From Pedobacter polysacchareus (GTDB lineage Bacteria > Bacteroidota > Bacteroidia > Sphingobacteriales > Sphingobacteriaceae): a stretch of DNA of 64,000 nt. The DNA lies in contig NZ_JAHYSS010000007.1 in NCBI RefSeq assembly GCF_019802255.1, positions 248,001 to 312,000 of the forward strand, given 5' to 3'. The notes under the pieces were generated by a model that was not told the DNA's origin, searched no databases, and saw only the letters and a list, made by a program, of their open reading frames with translations. Of this stretch, positions 17,019-25,107 are shown in pieces (position 1 is the stretch's first letter; each line of letters opens with the position of its first letter). The translations under genes and the position numbers were made by a program.

Positions 17019-17758
17019 AATCTCAAATAGGTTTTATAAAATCGTTACATCAAAAAAAGTACCGTAAAGAAAATGGGATATTTATTATTGAAGGTATAAA
17101 ATCTATTGCAGAATTTATTCATTCTTCTTACCAGGTTCACAGCATCTATTATCTGGCTCAATATCAGTCTCTACTCCCTGAATTACCTGCAAATATAAAG
17201 TTATTTGAAGTAAACAGTACGGAACTGGATAAGATAAGTACTTTACAAACCCCACAGGGTATCCTGGCACTGGTTCAGCTACCTAAAAACCCGGTACTGG
17301 ATACAAAACAGCTCAAAAATAACTTTTCATTAGTATTGGATGGTATACAAGATCCGGGAAATCTAGGCACCATCATCCGCAGTGCAGATTGGTTTGGCTT
17401 TAAGCACATCATTTGTTCTCCAAATACAGTAGAAGTTTATAATCCGAAAACAGTACAGGCTACAATGGGCTCCTTAAGCAGGATGGAAATCTATTATCAA
17501 GAGCTTGCTCCTTTGCTTTCCTCCCCGCCAGTTCCGGTATTCGGAGCAGTATTGAACGGTAAAAGTATCTATAATGTAGACTGGGGGACCGAAGGGTTGG
17601 TGATTTTAGGAAATGAAGGCCAAGGGATTTCTCCGGAAATTATGGAATTAATCACCATACCTGTAACGATTCCGAGGATTGGCGGAGCAGAATCTTTAAA
17701 CGTAGCAGTTTGTGCAGCAATACTATGCGCAGATATCAGTAGAAATTTTCAAAAATAA
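17009..17758 (+). CDS. TrmH/SpoU family RNA 2'-O-methyltransferase
   Basis: 249 residues from Met at 17009 (MLSKSQIGFIKSLHQKKYRKE), a start that matches family N-termini. The in-frame ATG 36 bp upstream would push the gene deeper into divergent tamL. Residues ~5-85 form the RNA-binding substrate domain and ~100-249 the SPOUT knot. Its three motifs are visible: NLGTIIRSADWFG (motif 1), VILGNEGQGI (motif 2) and IPRIGGAESLNVAVCAAI (motif 3), the last two forming the AdoMet site. It most likely methylates 23S rRNA (RlmB-like) or tRNA; the exact target cannot be told. It is immediately upstream of tRNA-Cys. Confidence 0.93.
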   Translation: MLSKSQIGFIKSLHQKKYRKENGIFIIEGIKSIAEFIHSSYQVHSIYYLAQYQSLLPELPANIKLFEVNSTELDKISTLQTPQGILALVQLPKNPVLDTKQLKNNFSLVLDGIQDPGNLGTIIRSADWFGFKHIICSPNTVEVYNPKTVQATMGSLSRMEIYYQELAPLLSSPPVPVFGAVLNGKSIYNVDWGTEGLVILGNEGQGISPEIMELITIPVTIPRIGGAESLNVAVCAAILCADISRNFQK

Positions 17759-17781
17759 ATTGCATACTTAGATTTAATTGC

Positions 17782-17789
17782 TACTTTTG
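17782..17789 (+). promoter_or_regulatory. Promoter of tRNA-Cys
   Basis: The -7 element TACTTTTG (TAnnTTTG) lies 19 bases before the mature tRNA 5' end, with an ATTG 19 bases further upstream near the -33 position. Confidence 0.6.
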
Positions 17790-17808
17790 CATTCTAATTT
17801 TTTAGAAA

Positions 17809-17879
17809 GGTCGAGTGGCCGAGTGGCTAGGCAGAGGTCTGCAAAACCTCCTACAGCGGTTCGAATCCGCTCTCGACCT
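17809..17879 (+). tRNA. tRNA-Cys (anticodon GCA)
   Basis: 71-nt cloverleaf. Acceptor GGTCGAG/CTCGACC is fully paired. The D arm is GCC/GGC. Anticodon stem GAGGT/ACCTC encloses loop CTGCAAA with anticodon GCA. The T arm is AGCGG/CCGCT around TTCGAAT. The U73 discriminator is the identity base for Cys. CCA is not encoded. A small basic protein gene starts 37 bases later with no terminator between, so the two are probably on one transcript. Confidence 0.96.
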
Positions 17880-17916
17880 CAGATTTACAATAAATAAAAA
17901 AATAAAGGGTTACACC

Positions 17917-18093
17917 ATGGCAGTTACTAGATTAAAAAGAAAAGACAGAAGAAATAAGACTTTCGCTAAATTAGATGTGAAAAACTTAAAATTAGCAACT
18001 AACATTGAGTTAGGTAGCCGTTCTAAACAGTCTACTACAGATCAATTGGCTAAAAACAATGCTGTTTTAGACAAACTTACTGCAAGAGCATAA
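17917..18093 (+). CDS. Small very basic protein, conserved-type, co-transcribed with tRNA-Cys
   Basis: 58 residues (MAVTRLKRKDRRNKTFAKLD...). The start at 17917 is chosen because the longer upstream frame runs through the tRNA. The N-terminal third is Arg/Lys-rich, with seven basic residues in the first 15, which suggests RNA or ribosome binding. I recall similar MAVTRLKRKDRRNKT-type proteins as conserved small proteins of Bacteroidota, but I cannot name a verified family or function. Whether it is a ribosome-associated protein is open. It is followed by a strong terminator. Confidence 0.78.
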   Translation: MAVTRLKRKDRRNKTFAKLDVKNLKLATNIELGSRSKQSTTDQLAKNNAVLDKLTARA

Positions 18094-18114
18094 GTTTCTG
18101 TTAAAAGAAATAAG

Positions 18115-18148
18115 AAAGACTTTAGGAGATTCCTAAGGTCTTTTTTTT
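18115..18148 (+). terminator. Terminator of the tRNA-Cys/small basic protein transcript
   Basis: The stem AAAGACTTTAGGA/TCCTAAGGTCTTT (one T-G pair), loop GAT, is followed by eight Ts. Confidence 0.9.
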
Positions 18149-18161
18149 GTTTCTACCGTTT

Positions 18162-18200
18162 TACATTTCCTAGTACTACATTTCCCAGTACTACATTTCT
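18162..18200. repeat. Short tandem repeat, 15-bp unit, ~2.6 copies
   Basis: The unit TACATTTCCTAGTAC is followed by TACATTTCCCAGTAC and the partial TACATTTCT. It is non-coding and lies between the small basic protein terminator and a nested palindrome. Confidence 0.8.
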
Positions 18201-18224
18201 ATTCTACTCTCCCCTGCGCTCCAT

Positions 18225-18310
18225 AAAATCAGCAAATCTATTCTAAGGCTGGAAAATTTGCCCGGAAGAGGGCAAACCTTCCTAGGCCTTCTCACAGACT
18301 CGCTGATTTT
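18225..18310. repeat. Nested palindromic element, possible structured RNA
   Basis: Three sets of arms nest in order: AAAATCAGC (18225-18233) with GCTGATTTT (18302-18310), AAGG (18245-18248) with CCTT (18277-18280), and TTTGCCC (18257-18263) with GGGCAAA (18270-18276) around loop GGAAGA. No gene is present in this 367-bp gap. The element is downstream of pyrD and of the small basic protein gene. Confidence 0.5.
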
Positions 18311-18363
18311 CTTTCGCTGCCCTATTGTAATGCTTCTGCTATATTTCCTTAAATAATAGGTAT

Positions 18364-18408
18364 AAAAAAACAGCAATGAAATCAATCATTACTGTTTCTA
18401 TTTTTTAT
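18364..18408 (-). terminator. Terminator of pyrD (bidirectional tracts)
   Basis: The stem AACAGCAATGA/TCATTACTGTT (one C-A mismatch) is flanked by an A7 run to the left and T-rich sequence to the right. It lies ~55 bp past the pyrD stop. Confidence 0.7.
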
Positions 18409-18460
18409 ATTTAAGATAGGAGCTAAGCTACAATCTTACATTTAAGACCGGAACCTCTGT

Positions 18461-19489
18461 TTAAACAAGTTCCTTGCAAATCTTTTTCACGATACCAGGG
18501 CCCTCATAAATAAAGCCGGTATAAAGCTGTACAAGTGATGCGCCAGCCTCTAATTTATCTTTAGCATCCTGAGCGGAGTGAATCCCCCCTACGCCTATGA
18601 TAGGGAATGCTTTATTTGATTTCTTAGAGATGTATCTAATCACCTCTGTTGAACGTGCAGTCAAAGGCTTTCCACTCAAACCACCAGCTTCTTGTGTTAA
18701 TTCAGCAGGACTATTCAATCCGCTCTTATCAATGGTGGTATTGGTAGCGATGACACCGGCAATGCCAGTTCCTAAAACGATTTCTACAATATCATCCAAT
18801 TGCTCATTGGTTAGGTCTGGAGCAATTTTCAGTAAGATTGGCCGGCTGGTTTGATGCGTTAGATTTCTTTGCTGTAAAGTATTCAATAGGTTCATCAGCG
18901 GTGCTTTCTCCTGCAACTCTCTTAAACCTGGCGTATTTGGAGAACTTACATTCACCACGAAATAGTCGACTACGTCAAATAAACGGTCGAAACATTTGAT
19001 GTAATCGCTTACTGCATCTTCATTGGGAGTGTTTTTATTTTTACCGATGTTCCCGCCGATCACAATGCTCTTATCTTTTAGCTTTAATAATCTCAATCGC
19101 TCTGCGAGGGTATCCACGCCTTTATTATTGAAGCCCATGCGATTGATGATCGCTGAATCTTCCTGTAAACGAAACATACGCGGTGCATCGTTTCCTGGCT
19201 GTGGTAAAGGCGTTACTGTACCCACTTCTATGAAACCGAAACCCAGGTTACTCAAAGCTTCTACATATTCTCCGTTTTTATCAAAACCCGCAGCTAATCC
19301 AACGGGATTCCTAAACTTAATACCGAATACTTCGCGTTCCAGTCCTTTGATATTCACATCAAAGCTGCTGCGTAAAATTGTTTTTCCCATTGGGAAATGA
19401 TCATTGAACCATTTTAATTGTTTCACCACAAAATGGTGTACTTTTTCAGGATCAAACTGGAAGAATAAAGGCTTTATTAGACGGTACAT
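18461..19489 (-). CDS. pyrD: Dihydroorotate dehydrogenase (quinone), class 2
   Basis: Oxidises dihydroorotate to orotate in pyrimidine synthesis, passing electrons to membrane quinone. 342 residues from the ATG at 19489 ([20 protein letters not shown]), the normal class 2 N-terminus with a membrane-associating helix pair. The frame stays open 49 codons upstream with a hydrophobic segment, but that extension is not typical of bacterial PyrD and is left out. Visible motifs: [14 protein letters not shown] (FMN phosphate side), the [18 protein letters not shown] loop, [10 protein letters not shown] carrying the catalytic Ser of class 2, KIAPDL, and [12 protein letters not shown] near FMN. No other pyr genes are adjacent. 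Confidence 0.95.
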   Translation of the reverse strand: MYRLIKPLFFQFDPEKVHHFVVKQLKWFNDHFPMGKTILRSSFDVNIKGLEREVFGIKFRNPVGLAAGFDKNGEYVEALSNLGFGFIEVGTVTPLPQPGNDAPRMFRLQEDSAIINRMGFNNKGVDTLAERLRLLKLKDKSIVIGGNIGKNKNTPNEDAVSDYIKCFDRLFDVVDYFVVNVSSPNTPGLRELQEKAPLMNLLNTLQQRNLTHQTSRPILLKIAPDLTNEQLDDIVEIVLGTGIAGVIATNTTIDKSGLNSPAELTQEAGGLSGKPLTARSTEVIRYISKKSNKAFPIIGVGGIHSAQDAKDKLEAGASLVQLYTGFIYEGPGIVKKICKELV

Positions 19490-19768
19490 GTAACGAATAT
19501 AGAAACGTTTTGAGATAAGACAAAGGATTTGAGATGATGGTACCCTGAGGTACAACATCTTCCCTCCCAAAAACGCAAAAATACATAGTAATGTTAACAA
19601 TGCAGTAACAATAGCTATAAAATTCGTTGTCCGCAAAACCGTCTATTTTCTACCGGCACTTCGAAAAATGCGTAAATCCCCTCAGAACACGTATTTAGCC
19701 CCTGCTATCTCCTAAAAATAAATTATAAATCCGTCAAATTTAATGCAAGTGTAGAGCAAACAAAATCG

Positions 19769-19776
19769 TATTTTTG
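19769..19776 (+). promoter_or_regulatory. -7 promoter element of the ABC-F gene
   Basis: TATTTTTG ends 7 bases before the start codon, which implies an extremely short or absent 5' leader. Confidence 0.5.
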
Positions 19777-19783
19777 CAGGCAA

Positions 19784-21703
19784 ATGATTTCAATAAACGA
19801 CTTAACATTCCTGATAGGCTCCAGAGCTTTATACGACGAGGCAAACTGGCACATTAAACCAGGAGAAAGAATTGGATTAATCGGAGCCAATGGAACCGGT
19901 AAATCTACCCTTCTAAAAATAATAGTGGGCGAATATGGCCCTTCTTCAGGCAGCATTTCCATGTCGAAAGACCTGAAAATAGGCTACCTGAACCAGGATT
20001 TACTTTCTTACGATTCACATCATAGTATTTTACACGTAGCAATGGAGGCCTTTGAGCGCCAAAATCAGCTGCATGATGAAATTGAAGAACTCTTAAAAAA
20101 GATAGAAACAGATTACTCTGAAGAAGTATTGAACAAACTGAGCGATAAGCAACAGGAGTTTGAAGCTTTAGATGGGTATAGCATAGAATATAGAGCAAAT
20201 GAAATCCTTGCAGGTCTTGGTTTCAGCACTGAAGATCAGCACAGGCCATTAAACACCTTCTCCGGAGGATGGAGAATGAGGGTGATGCTGGCAAAAATTC
20301 TTTTGCAGACTCCAGACATTCTTTTGCTGGATGAGCCTACCAACCACATGGATTTACCTTCCATCAAGTGGCTGGAAACTTACTTATTGAGTTTTGAGGG
20401 TGCTATTGTGATTGTTTCTCACGATAGGTATTTCTTAGATAAAGTAGTGAACCGTATCGTAGAATCCCGCAAAGGAAAACTGACTCCTTATGCTGGTAAC
20501 TATACCTTCTATCTGGAAGAAAAATCACTGCGTGGAGAGATCCAAAAGGGAGAATTTAAAAATCAACAGGCAAAAATCAAGCAGGAAGAGCGTTTGATCG
20601 AGCGTTTCCGTGCCAAAGCTTCTAAAGCGAAAATGGCACAATCAAGGATGAAAGCCCTGGATAAAATGGAACGTGTAGAGGATGTTGATGACGACAACCC
20701 AACAGTAAACTTTCAGTTCAAGTTCTCTAAACCTTCTGGACGACACGTGATTCGCGTAGAAGAAGCTTACAAAAGCTATCCAAATATCGATATCTTAAAT
20801 AATGCAGATGGTTTGATTGAAAAAGGTGATAAAATCGCTTTAATCGGTGCCAACGGTAAAGGTAAATCGACACTACTACGTATCATTGCAGGTGCAGAAG
20901 GATTTGATGGTAAATGTGAAGTTGGTCATAATGTAACCACTACTTTCTTTGCACAGCACCAGCTGGAATCTTTACACCTGGACAATACGATTCTTGAAGA
21001 ATTGCAGGCTTTCGCACCTAAGCATACTGATACAGAATTGCGTGGAATTTTAGGTTGTTTCCTTTTCACTGGTGATGATGTTTTCAAGAAAATCCGTGTA
21101 TTATCTGGAGGAGAGAAATCAAGGGTAGCATTGGCTAAATCTTTAACCACCGACTCTAACTTCCTGATTCTGGATGAGCCTACGAATCACCTGGACATTC
21201 AATCAGTGAATATCCTGATTCAAGCGTTAACACAATATGAAGGTACTTTTATTGCCGTATCTCACGATAGGTATTTCTTAGATAATGTAGCCAACAAAAT
21301 CTGGTTTATCGAAGATCAGGACATTAAAGAATATCCAGGTACGTACGCAGAATACGAAGAATGGAATTCAAAAAGAATCCCTTCTCCAGCAACCAGCATT
21401 CCGGTTAGACCTGATAAAGAGGTGAAACCTAAAGCAGCTGCAGTGGTAGAAAAATCGGCTCCAAGTGCACAGCAGCAACTAAAAAAGCTGAATGAGCAAT
21501 TGAAAAAGATTGAAGCAGAAATCGCTGAATTTGAGAAAAGTGTGAAAGCAATTGAAGCACAAATCGCTGATGAAGCTGTATATTCGAATATAGGAAAACT
21601 AGCTGAAGCCAATAAGAGTTATACTGAAGCCAAACATCAGCTAGACAATGCCCAGAATAAATGGGAAGAACTGGCTTCCGATATTATGGAATTAGAAGGA
21701 TAA
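19784..21703 (+). CDS. ABC-F family ribosome-associated ATPase
   Basis: 639 residues, with two ATP-binding cassettes and no membrane segments, so a soluble translation factor rather than a transporter. First cassette: Walker A GANGTGKST (~37), signature FSGGWRMR, Walker B LLLDEPTNHMD. A Lys/Glu-rich helical P-site tRNA-interaction linker lies at ~240-310. Second cassette: GANGKGKST (~350), LSGGEKSR, LILDEPTNHLD. A C-terminal coiled coil (~555-635) is rich in Glu/Lys/Ala. The length and C-terminal coiled coil fit the Uup/YdiF-like branches. Such proteins rescue or tune ribosomes; nothing shows antibiotic resistance. Its TAA shares one base with the ATG of the T9SS plug gene, so the two are coupled. 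Confidence 0.93.
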   Translation: MISINDLTFLIGSRALYDEANWHIKPGERIGLIGANGTGKSTLLKIIVGEYGPSSGSISMSKDLKIGYLNQDLLSYDSHHSILHVAMEAFERQNQLHDEIEELLKKIETDYSEEVLNKLSDKQQEFEALDGYSIEYRANEILAGLGFSTEDQHRPLNTFSGGWRMRVMLAKILLQTPDILLLDEPTNHMDLPSIKWLETYLLSFEGAIVIVSHDRYFLDKVVNRIVESRKGKLTPYAGNYTFYLEEKSLRGEIQKGEFKNQQAKIKQEERLIERFRAKASKAKMAQSRMKALDKMERVEDVDDDNPTVNFQFKFSKPSGRHVIRVEEAYKSYPNIDILNNADGLIEKGDKIALIGANGKGKSTLLRIIAGAEGFDGKCEVGHNVTTTFFAQHQLESLHLDNTILEELQAFAPKHTDTELRGILGCFLFTGDDVFKKIRVLSGGEKSRVALAKSLTTDSNFLILDEPTNHLDIQSVNILIQALTQYEGTFIAVSHDRYFLDNVANKIWFIEDQDIKEYPGTYAEYEEWNSKRIPSPATSIPVRPDKEVKPKAAAVVEKSAPSAQQQLKKLNEQLKKIEAEIAEFEKSVKAIEAQIADEAVYSNIGKLAEANKSYTEAKHQLDNAQNKWEELASDIMELEG

Positions 21704-22971
21704 TGATAAAACTAAGCGGATTTTTTTTCGTGCTGTTATTTAGTATGCAAATTGCTCTGGCTCAAAACCAGCAATTTGTATACGATAACAAAGTATATTT
21801 ACCGGAAATCCGGACAATACAATGTTATAACACACAAAAAGAACAGTCGCTTCCTGTGATTGCTTTAAACTCCAATGAGCTTTTATACTTTTCTTTCGAC
21901 AACCTAAACGGTGGCAGTAAAATCTACTCTTATACCGTGGAACATTGTACTTCCGATTGGAAACCTTCCCGACTTTCTCCGCTAGATTACCTGGATGGCA
22001 TGTCGGAAGACCGCATTACGGAATATAAGTATTCTTTTGGAACGCTGCAGCAATACACCAATTATGCCCTCACCTTACCTAATTACCAGATTAAACCAAA
22101 GATTTCCGGCAATTACTTATTGAAAGTATATGAAGATGGTAATCCTCAGAAACCTGTAGTTTCTCAAAGGTTTTATGTGGTAGATAACCAGGTCGCTATT
22201 GGTATAAATATTACAGCGAGTCCGCAGGTAGACTTGCGTAGGACACATCAGAAGGTCGACTTCACGATTTCCCACAAGAACCCTATTCAGAATCCATCTT
22301 TAGATTTAAAAGCAGTGGTAATGCAAAATGGCATCCCACAAACTGCTTCCTGGAACAAGACACCCACATTTGTCAGACCAGGATCCCTGGTATATAATGA
22401 TGTAAACTATAATGATTTTCCAGGAGGAAATGAGTTTAGAAAATTTGATATGCGGAGTTTCCGTTATAAAGCGGAAAATGTGAAGGAAATCATTAGAGAT
22501 ACCACCAACAAAGTGATTCTTTTTACTGATCAAAACGGGAATGTAGCTAAGTTTACCAATCAATTTGATGAAAATGGCAGTTTTTTCATCAGAAACCAGG
22601 ATGGCCGTGACGCCAATATCGAAAGTGATTATGCCCGTGTTTATTTCAGCTTAAACTCCCCAGTTCCTAGTACGCCTGGCGATGCTTATGTAGTTGGCCG
22701 ATTTAACAATTACACCTTAAATGAAGCCAGTAAGCTCCTTTACGATGCTTCCACTAAGCGTTTCCATACCAGCATTCCTTTGAAACAAGGACTGTATGAC
22801 TATAAATACGTTTGGCTGGATAAACAAACAGGCAAAACTGACCTGACCGTTTTTGAAGGCTCTTTCTTTGAAACGGAAAACACTTATCAGGTGTATGTGT
22901 ATTACCGCAAACCAGGATCCCGCTGGGAAGAACTGATTGGCTTTGTCAATGTAAACACGACTAAACGATAG
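21703..22971 (+). CDS. DUF5103 / type IX secretion system plug-domain protein
   Basis: 422 residues from the ATG at 21703. An upstream in-frame ATG at 21661 lies inside the ABC-F gene. The signal peptide ends near residue 20 (MQIALAQ). The body matches DUF5103, later named the T9SS Plug family: PEIRTIQCYNTQKEQSLPVIALNSNE at the start, YTVEHCTSDWKPSRLSPLDYLDG, and a closing DYKYVWLDKQTG and YQVYVYYRKPGSRWEELIGF. In T9SS the Plug protein occludes the SprA translocon on the periplasmic side until PorV or cargo opens it. Whether this paralogue acts there is not shown by the sequence. Its stop overlaps that of the convergent amylase by 11 bp. Confidence 0.85.
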   Translation: MIKLSGFFFVLLFSMQIALAQNQQFVYDNKVYLPEIRTIQCYNTQKEQSLPVIALNSNELLYFSFDNLNGGSKIYSYTVEHCTSDWKPSRLSPLDYLDGMSEDRITEYKYSFGTLQQYTNYALTLPNYQIKPKISGNYLLKVYEDGNPQKPVVSQRFYVVDNQVAIGINITASPQVDLRRTHQKVDFTISHKNPIQNPSLDLKAVVMQNGIPQTASWNKTPTFVRPGSLVYNDVNYNDFPGGNEFRKFDMRSFRYKAENVKEIIRDTTNKVILFTDQNGNVAKFTNQFDENGSFFIRNQDGRDANIESDYARVYFSLNSPVPSTPGDAYVVGRFNNYTLNEASKLLYDASTKRFHTSIPLKQGLYDYKYVWLDKQTGKTDLTVFEGSFFETENTYQVYVYYRKPGSRWEELIGFVNVNTTKR

Positions 22972-24445
22972 TCCATACCGAAACGCTTTCCGCATTACAG
23001 AAAAACTCTGCCCATCCATTCTGATCAATAGTGATGGATTCTTTTCTATTACCTAGGGCATCAATCATTGTCTTTCCGATATTTTCCGGCCCCATTTCCA
23101 TTTCTTTGAATCCTTCTGCACCATTGCTCATGATGACTGCAATACCTGAATTTTGCTTTTCGGCGACACCGGCCCTGGTCCAGCCAATACAATTCGGAAA
23201 ATCCAAATAATCACGCTGTACCCCATAAGAATGGTCTTTTCTGATCCTCAGCATTTCTGGCAACTCTGCTAAAGGAACCAGATTTACCTCTACCAGATCC
23301 TCTTCTTTATCCTTGTCCTCATACTTTGCACCGTATAAATCGGCATAGAAAACGCATGGAACCCCTCCTTCCCTTAATAAAATCAGGGCATAGGCCAAAG
23401 GGCGAAACCAAAAATCTATATAGGATTCCAAAGCTTGTAACGGTTGAGAATCATGGTTATCCACGAAAGTAACGGCATACAAAGGTTGCGACTCCACTAA
23501 AGCCCCCGCAAATATTTTAGACAGATCATATTGTTCTTTTTCTTCTCCAGCCAGGAAAAGTTGATGATGAAGTAAAGAATCAAACAAATGCATACGCCCT
23601 TTTGTGATTTCCAGATATTGCTCCAGTTCTGCTACATTGTCGATATTCCAATTTTCTGCGACAATAAAAAAGGAAGTCTCAAAAGTTTCATTCATGTGGT
23701 CCAGCCAGTCGATCAGGAAATCTGTGGCGATATGCTTTACTGCATCCAAACGAAAGCCCCTCATGCCACAAGTGTTTACATACCATTCGCCCCATCGTTT
23801 CAGCTCTTCCCGTACCGCTGGATTCCGGAACTCGATGTCATTGTACATCAGGTAATCGTAATTGCCCAATTCTTTAGAAGGGACATCTTCCCAACCTTCA
23901 CCATAAATATTCTGGATGGAATAAATTCCCATTTCTTTTAAATCTTCTGCCCAATCTATACCGCTGAAGCAATCTTTATCCCATATAAACTGAGAATACT
24001 GGCCATCTCTGCCTTTAAAAGTAAACTTTGTCCAGGCTTCAATCTCGAAAGGTTCAGAGGTAAATTCTTCTCTATCTTCTGGATTCACAGTCCTGACCAT
24101 CATTTTTTGCAGCTCATCCCCGCCTGCTTTATGGTTAAAAACGACGTCAGCAATTACATTTACGCCATTTTTTTGAAGTAACTGAATCGCATTTTTATAA
24201 TCCTCCTTTGTACCATATTTCGTAGCTACCGTATTCTTTTGATCGAATTCGCCAAGATCGTAAAGGTCGTAAGGATCGTATCCCACTGAAGATGCGCCTG
24301 AATTGGCTTTATAAGCCGGTGGAAGCCAGACGCCGGTAATCCCCATTTGCGCGAGTTTTTCTGCTTCCTTTCCTGCTTTAATCCATAACTTCTCGGCTTC
24401 ATTGTAATACCAGTGGAAGTACTGCAAAAGGGTTTGATTCTCCAT
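22961..24445 (-). CDS. Cytoplasmic alpha-amylase, GH13 subfamily 5-like
   Basis: 494 residues with no signal peptide, so it acts on intracellular alpha-1,4-glucans (glycogen or maltodextrins). All four GH13 regions are visible: DVVFNH (Asp100), GFRLDAVKH (nucleophile Asp234), FIVAENW (acid/base Glu264) and FVDNHDSQ (Asp332). Domain B lies between strand 3 and helix 3, and a C-terminal beta domain follows ~400. The N-terminal MENQTLLQYFHWY and WLPPAYK patterns are typical of the GH13_5 liquefying-amylase group found in Bacillus and Bacteroidota. Monocistronic; its 3' end overlaps the plug-protein stop codon by 11 bp, with no terminator visible. Confidence 0.95.
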   Translation of the reverse strand: MENQTLLQYFHWYYNEAEKLWIKAGKEAEKLAQMGITGVWLPPAYKANSGASSVGYDPYDLYDLGEFDQKNTVATKYGTKEDYKNAIQLLQKNGVNVIADVVFNHKAGGDELQKMMVRTVNPEDREEFTSEPFEIEAWTKFTFKGRDGQYSQFIWDKDCFSGIDWAEDLKEMGIYSIQNIYGEGWEDVPSKELGNYDYLMYNDIEFRNPAVREELKRWGEWYVNTCGMRGFRLDAVKHIATDFLIDWLDHMNETFETSFFIVAENWNIDNVAELEQYLEITKGRMHLFDSLLHHQLFLAGEEKEQYDLSKIFAGALVESQPLYAVTFVDNHDSQPLQALESYIDFWFRPLAYALILLREGGVPCVFYADLYGAKYEDKDKEEDLVEVNLVPLAELPEMLRIRKDHSYGVQRDYLDFPNCIGWTRAGVAEKQNSGIAVIMSNGAEGFKEMEMGPENIGKTMIDALGNRKESITIDQNGWAEFFCNAESVSVWTIV

Positions 24446-24528
24446 ATTTTAAGATAACATCAACTCAATATATTTGTTTAAAAAAATAGGCTGCTCCTGA
24501 AATTAGTTCATGTATGTTCATTTTTACT

Positions 24529-24536
24529 TACTTTTG
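24529..24536 (+). promoter_or_regulatory. -7 promoter element of the thioesterase gene
   Basis: TACTTTTG fits TAnnTTTG and ends 8 bases before the ATG, implying a leader of only a few bases. Confidence 0.5.
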
Positions 24537-24544
24537 CAGAGATT

Positions 24545-25066
24545 ATGAGTACAAAGATAAAAAGCCCGAAAGAGTCATTTACCATTATGAATGAGTTGGT
24601 ACTGCCGAATGATACCAATACATTAAACAATTTAATGGGAGGCAGATTGCTCCACTGGATGGACATCGCCGCGGCTATTTCTGCGCAAAAACACTGCAAT
24701 AGGATCGTGGTTACTGCCTCAGTAGACAATGTATCTTTTAAACAACCCATCAAACTGGGTGATGTAATTACCATTGAAGCAAAAGTAACACGTGCGTTCC
24801 ATACCTCAGTAGAGGTGAGATTGGATGTCTGGGCAGAAAATATTCCTTCCGGAGCACGTGTCAAATCAAATGAAGCATATTATACGTTTGTGGCCATCGA
24901 TCAGAGTGGCAGGACGATCCCTGTTCCTGAAATATTACCAGAAACAGAAGATGAAATTGAATTATTTGCCGGTGCATTAAGAAGAAGACAGCTTCGTTTA
25001 ATCTTGAGCGGTAAAATGAAAGCAAACGACGCTAAAGAGCTTAGAGCTTTGTTTTTCGAAGAATAA
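24545..25066 (+). CDS. Acyl-CoA thioesterase, hotdog fold (YciA/BFIT-like)
   Basis: A 173-residue single hotdog domain, predicted to hydrolyse acyl-CoA to free acid and CoA in the cytoplasm. The characteristic GGRLLHWMDIAAAISAQKHC helix with its Asp (~38) is present, as is ASVDNVSFKQPIKLGDVITIEAKV on the next strands. The C-terminal ~40 residues are an acidic then basic helix (LFAGALRRRQLRLILSGKMK). Chain-length preference is not readable. It is followed 41 bp later by an antiporter gene on the same strand, possibly the same transcript. Confidence 0.9.
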   Translation: MSTKIKSPKESFTIMNELVLPNDTNTLNNLMGGRLLHWMDIAAAISAQKHCNRIVVTASVDNVSFKQPIKLGDVITIEAKVTRAFHTSVEVRLDVWAENIPSGARVKSNEAYYTFVAIDQSGRTIPVPEILPETEDEIELFAGALRRRQLRLILSGKMKANDAKELRALFFEE

Positions 25067-25107
25067 AATAAGATATCAATAAACTAGATAGGAACTAAAG
25101 GGAAAAT

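Noticed and set aside
17815-17916. An open frame through tRNA-Cys that would extend the small basic protein by 34 residues
   Set aside because: The extension is the tRNA sequence itself; the ATG at 17917 gives a compact basic protein start.
18221-18235. 15-base identity (CCATAAAATCAGCAA) with 48106-48120, 30 kb away
   Set aside because: In 64 kb of AT-rich DNA one or two 15-base matches are expected by chance, and the flanks do not align.
19490-19636. N-terminal extension of PyrD with a membrane segment
   Set aside because: Bacterial class 2 enzymes start at the MYRLIKP-type sequence; the extension has no family match.
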